Below, in pieces: positions 31,836 to 41,777 of a DNA stretch of 64,000 nt. This DNA comes from Trichomonas tenax. Taxonomy: Eukaryota; Parabasalia; Trichomonadida; Trichomonadidae. Position 1 is the first letter of the stretch. Every line of letters starts with the position of its first letter. Both the position numbers and the translations under genes were made by a program. The notes below the pieces were generated by a model. That model was not told the origin of the DNA, ran no database searches, and saw nothing but the letters and a program-made list of their open reading frames with translations. Where the stretch lies: positions 62,001-126,000 of the forward strand of contig JALKBU010000004.1 of assembly GCA_023091735.1 (NCBI GenBank). The letters are read 5' to 3'.

Positions 31836-31938
31836 ATATACTAACTCGCAGTTTCAACAAATCTTATCAATATTAATATTAATACAGACAAAATCAACAA
31901 ATTTATTAACGACACAATATCAAGCTCAGCAAGAATGA
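31831..31938 (+). CDS. Tiny open frame, 35 codons
   Basis: Begins with the ATG inside the palindrome's right arm and ends with TGA overlapping the next start (ATGA at 31935). Gln/Thr/Leu-rich (NSQFQQILSILILIQTK). An alternative is that it is a 3' exon after the splice-like motif at 31840-31851. Weak support. Confidence 0.2.
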   Translation: MLYTNSQFQQILSILILIQTKSTNLLTTQYQAQQE

Positions 31939-32222
31939 AAGAAATAATGCACATGAAACTCACGAACTTCATTAAGAACGTGCAAGCAGCGCTGGAATTA
32001 CTGAACAGGATAAGAGAGGTTGCAATTCAAAATGACACAGCAGTTCAACTGTATGCAAAGCAAGTTGAGAATGAGTTGACAAAACTCAACCAAATCAAAT
32101 CCTACCACAACATAATCGCAATACGGGCAAATAATTTCATGGATAATGATCCACCAGAGCACACTCTCTCAAGCACAAACTCATCAAGTTCTTTAAGCTC
32201 ATCAGAATCAGAGGTTGAATAA
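31935..32222 (+). CDS. Small helical protein with Ser-rich acidic tail
   Basis: 95 residues from the ATG at 31935. Residues 1-70 predict one long amphipathic helix pair (NFIKNVQAALELLNRIREVA, then VQLYAKQVENELTKLNQIK). The tail is Ser/Glu-rich (SSSLSSSESEVE). Composition is richer in G+C than the AT-rich element to its left and differs from host genes. It overlaps the preceding frame by ATGA. Not recognised. Confidence 0.4.
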   Translation: MKEIMHMKLTNFIKNVQAALELLNRIREVAIQNDTAVQLYAKQVENELTKLNQIKSYHNIIAIRANNFMDNDPPEHTLSSTNSSSSLSSSESEVE

Positions 32223-32258
32223 ATCAATAATGATCAAAACAGGAGGAACACCAATAGT

Positions 32259-32573
32259 ATGAGCATCCAAGAAAGTCAAAATCGAAATCAATCAACTCAA
32301 CCCTCACAGAGCAGAAGAAGCGACACTGAAAATAGCAGTCAGGCGATCTCCAACCACAGTGAAGCTCAAACTCCGTCGCAAAGTCAACAACAACAGCTAG
32401 ATAACAATGATAATCATTCAGCAGATCAAAGCGAACAAAGCGAAGATCAAAAATCAGAAGTCGAAAACTCTGCAGGCGGAATATATGGACTCACTCTACA
32501 TCAACTCAACCTACTAAAAGAGCTCTCGAGAAGACTCAGAACATGCAGGTCGACGGATGATGTCTCAAGCTAG
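32259..32573 (+). CDS. Small Ser/Gln-rich protein
   Basis: 104 residues from the ATG at 32259. The first 80 are low-complexity S/Q/N/E-rich (SQSQQQQLDNNDNHSADQSE), followed by a leucine-rich helix (YGLTLHQLNLLKELSRRLR). A 10-codon frame (32230-32262) ends on its ATG as ATGA, and GGAGGA lies 14-19 bases upstream. It looks like part of the same cassette as 31935-32222. No family recognised. Confidence 0.35.
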   Translation: MSIQESQNRNQSTQPSQSRRSDTENSSQAISNHSEAQTPSQSQQQQLDNNDNHSADQSEQSEDQKSEVENSAGGIYGLTLHQLNLLKELSRRLRTCRSTDDVSS

Positions 32574-32630
32574 ATCATAGAACTAGATAATAGAGTTAAT
32601 AATAAATAATCATAGATCGATATTGGTAGA

Positions 32631-32687
32631 AGATACATTTCAATAAAAAATTATGAACAGAACATTTTTCTCAAATAAAATGTATCT
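32631..32687. repeat. Inverted repeat AGATACATTT / AAATGTATCT
   Basis: Ten-base perfect arms at 32631-32640 and 32678-32687 with a 37-base loop, just after the small-ORF cassette. It could be a cassette end or a 3' hairpin. Confidence 0.45.
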
Positions 32688-32952
32688 TTATCTAAAACGG
32701 ATTCTATTTTATTATTTACATTATTTGAAAATCATGAAAATTAATTAAAAATCAGAGAAAGAAATGTATTTTAATTTATCTTTATTATTTTTAGGTAATT
32801 GAAACAGATAGAGCTTGGAGAAACAATGATAAATTCATCGTCAAATCGGAAAATGGAAAATATTGTTTCCCATCAGGAATTTTTTTAAACATATTCAGTT
32901 GATTTTTTTCGTTTTTCAGCTGCTGGAACACTATATGAGTTCAAATTCAAAT

Positions 32953-32961
32953 AAAACGATA
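32953..32961 (+). promoter_or_regulatory. AAAACGATA element, 32 bases before the TPR-like gene
   Basis: The same 9-mer as before the kinase and eS10. It is followed by GGCCATTTTCG directly before the ATG, where CCA(+1)TTTT may be the initiator. The rest of 32574-32984 has no gene, apart from a short coding-like stretch near 32810-32900. Confidence 0.4.
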
Positions 32962-32984
32962 TCAAAAGTGTTCGGCCATTTTCG

Positions 32985-34640
32985 ATGGAAAAAGTTCGCG
33001 AAGAAGCGGAAAATATTCTTAAATTAGTCTCACAGCGCCGCTACAAAGTTGCGTTCGGCAGTATTACTCCTCTTATCGACAGTATCCAAGGAAATTCTGA
33101 AGAAGAAACAGAATTATTATTCGCTTTATTAGCTGCTCGCGCTCAGTGCGCAACAATGCTTGATAAGTCCGATATTGCTGTTGAGGACGCGAATAGAATC
33201 ATCAAATCATACAATGAAATCAGAAAAACGCCAGTTGAAAACGATCCACTTAAACTTCATTTCGCAAATGCTCATTTTAGACTTGGTCAGGTTTTCGAGT
33301 CCAAGGAGAACATCCAGGCAGCTTTAGGTGAGTACTCTATCGCTAAGAAAAACGCAGATGCAAAAGAAATCAATCAAGGATTCAATATGTTCCTTCAACA
33401 TGTTGGTGTGCCAAGTTTCAGTACAACAGATGATGATGTTAAGCCATACAGAGAGCTCGTAGAACTTTCCTATGATCAAGACGAATTTTTAGTTCAATGC
33501 TTGAAGCTTAAATTGTTCTTAAAGCAGAACCAAATCACAGAGGCTGGCGTAAAGAAGTTAAATTCACGCGCTGTTGGCAGAATTATCTTCCCATTGATGA
33601 AATTATTCATTTACAACACAAAAATTGTCGATGCTCTTTCAGACTTAGCCATTCAACTCTTCTCAGATGGCGTTTACGACTTTTCAAACTTAAATCGCTT
33701 CGTTCCTGCTTTAAAGGACCTTTCTCCACAACTTCTCGCTAAAATCCTCAAAGTCATCAAATTAGCCGACGATGAGTCAATGAAGAAGGCCACTGAAGCC
33801 GGAATCTACGACATTTTAGAAAAAGCACTCGAATACAATTATGAAGGTTCAGAACTTGAAGATTTACTTTATTCTATCTCTTCCTGCAATATCACACAGG
33901 AATTGACAGCAAAGATCGCATCAAATCAGAAGTATATCGATACATTATTGCAATTAAAGAATACATGCTCTTTAATTTCACTTTCAAAGGTCGCCTTCCT
34001 TCCTGCATACACCAAGTACCTCGAAGGACCAAAGAATTGTGAATGGATTATCGATTTCATTAACGATAAGACAGAAGTTCCATTTTTGTCTGCTGCAGCA
34101 ATTATTTTCTCTCGTTCCATGGTTGTTTGGTCCGACGAGCAGAAGAAGGGCTTAGATTTCACATCCAGGACCGATGTTGGTGACGAAGAAAAGAGATACG
34201 CGTACAGAATTGTTGAAAAGCTTCACGACATCGCGAAGAAGAACACAAAGAGCCCAGAGATCATTTCAAACTTCTTCCTCACATTCGGTTTCGCTGTTCG
34301 TGGAATCCCAGAGTTCTGCGCTGAAAAGAAGATCCATTACACCGCTTCTTTGATGCTCGCTGTTCACAACAAAGAACCACACGTTTGCATCAACTGCCTT
34401 TCATTTCTCGTCTATCTCCTTGAGGCCGGCTACAAGGTACAGATCAATTTGATTCCAAACTGCCAGAACAATGTCTTGGAGGTCTTGAAGAACCTCAGAA
34501 ACATCTCTGGAGTTGTTCAGAACGGTACAGCTTTGTTAATTGGCTTAGGACACCCAGACCGCCACAAATTGTATCAGGCAGCAATCAAGTCGTGCCCAGA
34601 ATCAGCAATTCTCAAGAGATATTCTGCTCAACTTATTTAA
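32985..34640 (+). CDS. TPR-like / alpha-solenoid protein
   Basis: 551 residues from the ATG at 32985. Residues 1-130 have tetratricopeptide-like helix pairs (LLFALLAARAQCATMLDKSD, then HFRLGQVFESKENIQAALGE). The remainder is an all-helical, armadillo-like solenoid. The combination recalls UNC-45 type co-chaperones, but no UCS motif can be seen with confidence, so only a scaffold or co-chaperone role is suggested. It is soluble with no leader. Codons are moderately biased toward C/G endings in the 3' half, hinting at decent expression. Confidence 0.75.
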   Translation: MEKVREEAENILKLVSQRRYKVAFGSITPLIDSIQGNSEEETELLFALLAARAQCATMLDKSDIAVEDANRIIKSYNEIRKTPVENDPLKLHFANAHFRLGQVFESKENIQAALGEYSIAKKNADAKEINQGFNMFLQHVGVPSFSTTDDDVKPYRELVELSYDQDEFLVQCLKLKLFLKQNQITEAGVKKLNSRAVGRIIFPLMKLFIYNTKIVDALSDLAIQLFSDGVYDFSNLNRFVPALKDLSPQLLAKILKVIKLADDESMKKATEAGIYDILEKALEYNYEGSELEDLLYSISSCNITQELTAKIASNQKYIDTLLQLKNTCSLISLSKVAFLPAYTKYLEGPKNCEWIIDFINDKTEVPFLSAAAIIFSRSMVVWSDEQKKGLDFTSRTDVGDEEKRYAYRIVEKLHDIAKKNTKSPEIISNFFLTFGFAVRGIPEFCAEKKIHYTASLMLAVHNKEPHVCINCLSFLVYLLEAGYKVQINLIPNCQNNVLEVLKNLRNISGVVQNGTALLIGLGHPDRHKLYQAAIKSCPESAILKRYSAQLI

Positions 34641-35189
34641 TTTTATATATTTTTTATATTCTTTTTCTTTGTAAAAAATCGAACATCCATTAAATATTTA
34701 AAACCAATCTAACGTATTACACTTGGTAATGATTCCATTAACAAATTATTATCAAAAACAAAATTGATATTATGTCATTTCTTCAAATTATATATATTTA
34801 GTCAATAAAAGTATAAATCATTGATAAGCAGCTTCCTATCTACTTATTCTTTTTATGATATACTATATCAACAAATAATTTCATCTTTCATCATACGATT
34901 ATAAGCAAAAAGTGAAACCATTCTCACAAAAAGTCTATTTACACGATGTCATGTATCAATCATTAAATTTTATATTTTTCTAAAATATTTCATATATAAT
35001 ATATTTACTTATATAAATAAATTCTACTGATCAATGTATATTTAAATTTATAGTTAAATCGAAATCAAGTTCTATGACAAGAAAAAGTCGAAAAATGACA
35101 CTTTTGATAATTGAACTTTATTTTCTTCGCAAGGTCCAAAAGCCCAAAATATAGACTCTACACGAAATATTGATCCATAAAATCACAAA
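34641..35189. other. Intergenic region
   Basis: AT-rich with no supported gene. Its right end has AATCACAAAATG, with an initiator-like TCA(+1) five bases before the next ATG. Confidence 0.6.
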
Positions 35190-37109
35190 ATGAAAAGATA
35201 TGATTTTTGGCGCCAAAAAGTTCAGAAAAATAAAATGCGCGTCCAAATACTTTCTCCTATTGACAGAGTTATAGGTATCGATATTGGTCCCAAATCAACA
35301 GTTCTCGATGTCAAACGCACAGTATCTAAGCTCACTGGCATCTCGCAGTCGAATCTTGACTTCTATTTTAATTCCGCAAGATTGAACGACGAAGACTCTC
35401 TCAAAGACGTATCAATGTTGATCTGCCACGTCGTGGACGGTCCTCCACTGAATGAAAGCGAGGAAAGCGAAGTTCCTTCTGATTTACATTCACAGCTTCA
35501 AGAAATCATGAAGCTCGGCTACGAAGAGGCTACAGCCAATTACACGCTCCGTAAATTCAAGTTTGACCTCGACAAAGCCATCTTTTTCCTCAAAGAAAAG
35601 CAGGAAGACCCTAAAAACGCCAAACAAGCTTTCCCAGCTACAACAGAAGAAGCAGGTAACCACGGAATTGCTTATGATAACCTCAAGAATGAATATCCAA
35701 TATTATTCGAACCGATTCCGTTAGATGCCGATATTAATGATTATATCAAATTCCTCAACGATTCCCTCCCGGATCATGAAATCCTTGATGTCAGCAATCT
35801 GGTCAGGTGCTTCATCGAATCTGAATACAACATTTACACAACAAGCCGCAATTTCCCGCAATTCCGTGTTGGATACCTTGAATATGTTCTCTTTTGGATC
35901 GTAAGAACAATAACAGACCGCAAAGTCCAGTCCCAGGCCTCCTGGAACATGATTGAAAATCGTTTTATCTTTGAAATGTCAGCAATCGGACATAGCTTCA
36001 AGGAATTAGACAATGTTTTCCATATCGAAGGCCGCAACAAGACTGATGAACACAAGAACACAGTCAGAAAGACTTTGAAGAGAAGTTGGATTTTACCGCG
36101 CTTCCTGGAGCAATTCCCGTCCAGTCCGGATCTCCGAGCTGGATATAACGCAGATGGCGTCCCAGTGTACCTTCCAGATCTCGTCAATATGATCCAGAAG
36201 AAGCCAAAAACATACGATGAAGACAAACTCGTCGAAATGTTCCCGGTTTTCAGGAAGGAGCTCGTGAAAATCGCCCAGAAATTACTTTCTGAGCAAGCTC
36301 CACAGAAAGCGAAACAAATTCCTCAATTACCTGAAGAGGAACCACCGGAAATTCCTCTTTACATGAACGAGGAACAGCCGAATCAGAAGTTCGAGGAGCA
36401 CCAATCCCGCTCAAACTGGCCAACAGAGGAAGATCAGTTGTTACTCAACAGATACGCTGAGACAATGACTTACAAAGGAAACAGATGGGACTATATCAGA
36501 AGGTTCCTTCCAAAGAGAACAAGCAAATCAATCTATTCACATTATAGAATTCTTGAATACGAAATTAAGTCTGATAAGCGCCCAGAACTTATTGTACCAC
36601 CAGCAGTCCTCGAGGAGATCATGAAGAGACCAGTTTTCACAGACGAACAAAAGCAATTCGGTGAGTTATCCGAAATGGTCGATATTGTTGAAGCAATCCA
36701 AGTTTATTATGAGCAGAACGGCAACTGGAACATCATCTCACGCAGAATGCCACAGTTCAAGGGTGGTTACATTGCTTATCTTCTTTATTACGTTTGCACT
36801 TCTCTTAAGAAGACAAGACGCACGAAGACATGGTCAATGGCAGAGCTCCGCTTCTTACTCGAGAAGAGAGTCGATGGCGTTCCTGTTTTGGACATTTCCG
36901 ACCTCTTGGCGAATAAATCTCCAAAACAAGTCGACACAAAGCGTACTCAGATCTATACCACCATCAGACAATCACCTTATCTCAAGCAGTTCGCTGAGTT
37001 CGTTGGAAAGGTTGATAAGGAAGGCGCTGTCTATGATGAAAACGGAATTCCTTCATACTTGCCGCCACTGATCGAGAAGTTCAAGACTGAGATACGTATT
37101 GTTGAGTAA
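35190..37109 (+). CDS. UBL-UBA-Myb/SANT protein with an internal duplication
   Basis: 639 residues. Residues 16-90 form a ubiquitin-like domain (MRVQILSPIDR at its start). A UBA-like helix bundle follows at about 102-140 (LQEIMKLGYEEATANYTLRK). A Myb/SANT-like domain lies at about 408-455 (WPTEEDQLLLNRYAE, then RRFLPKRTSKSIYSHYRIL). Two copies of another module lie at about 212-365 and 510-636, sharing PQF-(R/K)-x-GY, a W-(N/S)-M-x-E-x-RF line and an end with Y-x-x-(D/N)G-(V/I)P-x-YLP. The mix suggests a link between ubiquitin recognition and DNA or chromatin, which is inference. The start may instead be the second ATG at 35235, which begins the UBL exactly. A TAAA follows at the stop. Confidence 0.75.
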   Translation: MKRYDFWRQKVQKNKMRVQILSPIDRVIGIDIGPKSTVLDVKRTVSKLTGISQSNLDFYFNSARLNDEDSLKDVSMLICHVVDGPPLNESEESEVPSDLHSQLQEIMKLGYEEATANYTLRKFKFDLDKAIFFLKEKQEDPKNAKQAFPATTEEAGNHGIAYDNLKNEYPILFEPIPLDADINDYIKFLNDSLPDHEILDVSNLVRCFIESEYNIYTTSRNFPQFRVGYLEYVLFWIVRTITDRKVQSQASWNMIENRFIFEMSAIGHSFKELDNVFHIEGRNKTDEHKNTVRKTLKRSWILPRFLEQFPSSPDLRAGYNADGVPVYLPDLVNMIQKKPKTYDEDKLVEMFPVFRKELVKIAQKLLSEQAPQKAKQIPQLPEEEPPEIPLYMNEEQPNQKFEEHQSRSNWPTEEDQLLLNRYAETMTYKGNRWDYIRRFLPKRTSKSIYSHYRILEYEIKSDKRPELIVPPAVLEEIMKRPVFTDEQKQFGELSEMVDIVEAIQVYYEQNGNWNIISRRMPQFKGGYIAYLLYYVCTSLKKTRRTKTWSMAELRFLLEKRVDGVPVLDISDLLANKSPKQVDTKRTQIYTTIRQSPYLKQFAEFVGKVDKEGAVYDENGIPSYLPPLIEKFKTEIRIVE

Positions 37110-38064
37110 ATAATAAACAAAATGTTTGAGTCAAAAATTAATAAAGTATTATCATTATTAAAATTTCAAAATCTTTTTTAATGATCTTTCACAGAATATT
37201 TCGCTTATACAGGGCTACGGCTCATGATTGAGCATAACCATTTTGGTTGATTATGTAATTCAACATTTCAGAATTTATAACTGTTACCGCGATCACCAGT
37301 ATAACCGACAACCATCAGTATAAATTCAATTTTTGAAGGTGCAAAATGGCATAACGATAGAAATATAAGAAAATAAAGAAAAATTCTAGATAAAATCTAC
37401 TTTTTGAGATTCTTTTTAAATGAGAATTCGATCTTCTTTTTCTTGATTATTCCTCATTTATGTTCAATGATCATTTGGTTTTCTTTGTTAGATAATGACA
37501 GAAATATCAACAGCAATATTAAAGCTGATATCAGCAATCAAGCAACCGCATCTTCTTTCCTGATTAAGTTTATAAATGAAATATCAATATATTAGAGACT
37601 GTAAAAAATCACATAACTGCTATACATAAAAAAGCGCAGATAACTAATACATATCGAATTATAAAAATAGAAATATCTTTTCTAGCCAATGAGTTATTGG
37701 CAAAATTTGTAAAAATGTAAACATTTTGTGAACAATAACTTTCATTACAAGATCACATATTTATGTGATTAGGAGTTTTTAGCATCATTGTTCATGTTCA
37801 CTGATTGACTATGAATTCATATCCGTATTAGAGTAGTTTTGTGACGGAATTGTTTTATAAGAAATAAAAACAACATCATCCGATGTTGATTTTGCATTCC
37901 ATTGGAAACTCTTTAAGCAGTAGTTGTTGTAAATCTTGTTGTCGCTGTTTTGATATTTTTAATTTCTAATGAAATCAATCAGAATCTGCGTTTTGATGTT
38001 TGAAAGTTCATTCATAATTTAAGGTTCCATCACCTCACTTCTTTGAAGGTCGATTTTTTGGCCT
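37110..38064. other. Gene-poor region
   Basis: AT-rich with scattered short frames. The frame at 37404-37595 is hydrophobic but unconvincing. No gene is supported. Confidence 0.55.
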
Positions 38065-39060
38065 TTGAGAAGTCAAATTCACGCCGACACTGCTCCGAGT
38101 AGTGTTTGGAACCTATTTTACGATTCATCATACACAGGAAATGACTACATTTACAAAGAAAATGCACAAATTGAAGTTAAAAATTTGGAAGTCTTTGTTT
38201 TTTCATGTATATTCCATGATTTTATTACCAGCTGCATCAAACTAACTTCTGATCAAATCAAATTCCTCCATTCTCTCTGTTTTTATGATAATTGCCGAAA
38301 TTCCGATTCTGGTGGTGCGATATTCTTTAAATGTAGAAGTTTAATTGTTCAGCACAGATTCTGCACAACAAATACATACGTTACATCTAATAGAGGCTTT
38401 CATTCTTATATTATTTCCTCTTCTGATTTAAAAAATATTGTTTTTGAAAGTTCGATTTGCAATTGCATTCAAGAAAATTATCAATCAACATTATATTTAG
38501 AATATGGTAAAATCGAAATATCTTCATCAAATATTTCGAAAAATACTGCACATACTTTTTCAGGAGCTTGGATTCAAAATTCCAAAAATGAAGGAATTGT
38601 CAATTTTTCGACATTTGAAGGAAATTCAGCAGCAAAAGGATATATATGTCTTGGCCATTTTTATGCCGCATACAAAGATTTCATGTGTAACTTTGTAGGT
38701 AACACCCAATCAAGTGGCAGATTTGGCTGCTTTTATATTAATGGAATTCTCACAGTTGAGAACTGTACAATTATTGGTCCATATGGAAATGGAACTGCTT
38801 TTTCTGCTAATTCTAATAATGAAAAGATTAACATTGTTCATTGTAATATTGATATTTTCTCTACATATTATGGTTCATATTCTACAACAGGAATCCAAAT
38901 AACTAAGAGTTTGAATCCACTGTCGCATTTATCTACATATCAATGTCAAGTAATAAGAACTCTCGAAAATAAATCAGCAAAAAATCATAAATCATGCTTC
39001 TTATGTAACTCTAAAATTGTTTCATGCATTTGCGATAACATATGTTTACTTGGTGTTTAA
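38065..39060 (+). pseudogene. Pmp-like (GGAI) surface-protein fragment
   Basis: 331 open codons, but the frame begins with TTG and has no in-frame Met near its start, so the N-terminus is lost. Pmp-type features are SDSGGAIFFKC, FEGNSAAKGYICLGHF and FVGNTQSSGRFGCFYI, the GGAI-like and F-x-x-N signatures of the chlamydial-Pmp-like family of trichomonads, a beta-helix fold. It is paralogous to 25254-26291. No membrane anchor is visible; a frame at 39042-39266 may carry a decayed C-terminus. Confidence 0.6.
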
Positions 39061-39307
39061 ATAATAAAAATAACCTCCAATTTCAATTGCTAATGATCAT
39101 TGGATGTTTTTATAGATCCCAAAGTATTGGGGATGCAAAAAATAATTTCATATCTTCCTTAAATTTCTATAGAAGATCTTCTATTTACTCGTTTCTTATC
39201 AGAAATGATATTTGTGAATATATAAAGCTTATATTTCGCTATAGAAATTTCTGTCCATTATTATAACTAAGCATTTAAATCACAAATTAATTAATGTTTT
39301 ATTTATA

Positions 39308-40745
39308 TTAGATTACTATTGCAACAAAAACTAATAGAAAACGTGATTCATGATGTCCATGAATAACTTTGCATGATATATAATAATAATCAGGACATTT
39401 GTATTGAAATGCAAAAAAGGAATTCCAATATCTGTAAAAAAGATTTTGTTTATCTGGAGATATTGAAACAGAACTGCAACTATGAACTCCTTTGCATCCA
39501 TCGAACGCACCAGTGCCAATTTCGCTGATTGAGTTTGAAGAGAAATAGATGAGGAAAAGCTGTCTGCAATCTTTAAATGTCCAATAGCCAATTGACTTTA
39601 TCTTGACATCGTTGAGCATAACACGCATCAAGTTTTCAGCACCCATGAATGCATTTTTCCGAATTGATTCCATGTCAGGTGGAACGACATAATTAGGAAT
39701 CTCACTATAAGGGAGGAACGTTATGAAATTTGTCTGATTGTTGTTTGTTAGTGCACCATTATCAAATCTGTAGTTCCTCTCGTCTGGTGAAACTGCCATC
39801 GTCTTAAGCTGACTGCAGCTAAGGAAACAGCCACCAAATATGAACTGGATTGATGATCCGTTTTGAAATTCGTCAAAGACTTCGGAATGATAAATCTTGT
39901 GAGCGAGGAGCATCCATCAAATGCACTCAAACCGATTTCAATGATATTATTGGAGAGCGTCAATTTAATCAAGTTTGTGCATTGGCAACAACAAAATTGA
40001 GGGATATTGACATAAGAACTGAATTCAGTTAATCCAGAGTGATCGAATGCATAAATTCCAATAGATGTGATAGTCCTTGGTAAGTTTGCATATGTGATTC
40101 CAGAGTTTTGAAATGCAAAATCACCAATAGTTGAAACTTTTGTGTTTGATAGTTCAATGTCTTGAAGAACTTTTGTATTTTCAAATGCTCTGAATCCTAA
40201 TGATGTTATAGAATTTGGAAGTGTAATTGATCTCAGTATTTCACACCAAGAAAAACAGTAATGAGAGATTGACGCTAATTGGCAATTCAAATCAAATGTT
40301 ACAGTTTCCAATTGCCTGCAATTGAGAAATGCATTTTCATTTAATTGCGTCAATCCTCGAGTGAATATGCAAGATGAAACACTCGACCCATCAAAAGCAT
40401 TTTTAACAATTACCAATTGATCATTATTAGAAAATATAACTTTATCTATTTTTTGTTTGCAAATCAAGATTCGCCAATCCTTGTGCATGCTTGAGGAATT
40501 GTAATGCTTACAGGAGGGTTTCCTGGTCTTTGCAGCAAAGTTATAATCGTTGTTCCTGAATCAATACATGTTAAATTGTTTTGAATTATTACATTTGGTG
40601 ATAGAGATTTAAAGAATAAATTTGGACAATTAACGAATGCTCCTTCTTCAAGAAGTGTAAATTCTGCTGGTAATGTCTTTGAGTTCCATCAATAAAATCT
40701 CTTTTAATTGTATCTGTTTCTTCAAGAACCCAAAGTGGTTTATTG
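39308..40745 (-). pseudogene. BspA-like LRR protein gene with frameshifts
   Basis: Reverse-strand TpLRR units (FLNCRQLETVTFDLNCQL, FENTKVLQDIELSNTKV, FDGCSSLTRFIIPKSL, FKDCRQLFLIYFSSNSI) run through two open pieces, 39748-40488 and 39308-39913, joined by a frameshift near 39860. A second shift near 40460 links to an upstream part reading FTLLEEGAFVNCPNLFF, then TLLQRPGNPPVSITIPQAC. The start region is replaced by a fragment also found at 41136-41590. No membrane anchor remains. Intact relatives are surface LRR proteins. Confidence 0.7.
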
Positions 40746-40890
40746 AATATTTCTGTGGATAATTTTTAATTGCGAGAACTTCATTAACATTATTGCAGAA
40801 AACTTTTTATGTGCAATTATGGGAGAATATTTTAATGAATTGATTTCCATAGAATTATCTAATCCAATATTTATCTGATTCAGAGATTCT
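40692..40890 (-). pseudogene. Duplicated fragment, copy A
   Basis: The reverse strand encodes GNQFIKIFSHNCT, stop, KVFCNNVNEVLAIKNYPQKYSI, then after a frame change LWVLEETDTIKRDFIDG. It aligns with copy B at 41136-41590 but lacks about 230 bases of its middle. It runs into the BspA remnant. Not a functional gene. Confidence 0.6.
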
Positions 40891-41135
40891 TATAAGATCA
40901 TTGTGATACTTTTTATCGATGTTACCTCAATAACTATAGATGTCCAATGGTATTTGATCGACGTTTATTTCAGATCAACAAAATATAAAACAATATAAAG
41001 CGAAGAATGGAAATCGAAATGGTTGTCCAACTATACATGTTTCAAAAAATTTATTGTAATATATTCGATACCATAATGCAATAAAATCTACATCACGCAG
41101 TATACCTGAAATAATAACTGGAATCAATACTGAAT

Positions 41136-41590
41136 TTAAATAATACATTCATATAGGATAATACCAAAAAACTGTCCCTGGCTGTCCATCAATAAATGCT
41201 GTTTTTGCTGTTTCACTTTCCTCATGAACCCAAAGATTTCGAACGCAAAGACCTTGGAATGAGGTTTCCGTATTTGGAGATAAAATTTTAAATCCTGGAA
41301 CAGGTTTTCCTTTTTCTTCAACACAATCTAATGGGAAAACAGATTGTTTAAAATTAATTAATTCGACATTTGAAACATGATAGATAAATTCATAATAACG
41401 ATTATTTTTATTAATTTTGTTATATGTCTCGTTTAATATTGAATATTTCTGGGGATGGTCTTTGATTTCAAGAACTTCGCTAAGATTGTTGAAATGGACT
41501 TTTCATGTAGCATTATGAGAGAATATTTTGATGAACTGATTTCCGTTGAACTCTCTAATCTCATATTAATCTGAATTAGAGAACCAATCT
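41136..41590 (-). pseudogene. Duplicated fragment, copy B
   Basis: The reverse strand reads EFNGNQFIKIFSHNAT, a TGA, then an open frame (KVHFNNLSEVLEIKDHPQKY, ending in NLWVHEESETAKTAFIDG, then PGTVFWYYPI and stop). Copy A has TAA at the same codon. The family is unknown to me; in copy A the piece sits upstream of BspA repeats, so it may be an N-terminal domain of such proteins. The remaining 41591-41777 is AT-rich and empty. Confidence 0.6.
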
Positions 41591-41777
41591 TCGATTGAAC
41601 TCCAAAATGTAAATATGATACTTTTCAAAGAGTACATAAAAAAGATCATTGAAAACTGACAATATATTCTAAATTTAATGTTTCCACTTTCCAATCATTG
41701 GTTGAACTTTTGCTTTCTAATGATAAAATTTTGTAAAAATATTCGATTTTTATAATACAAAATAAAACGCATCTAAA

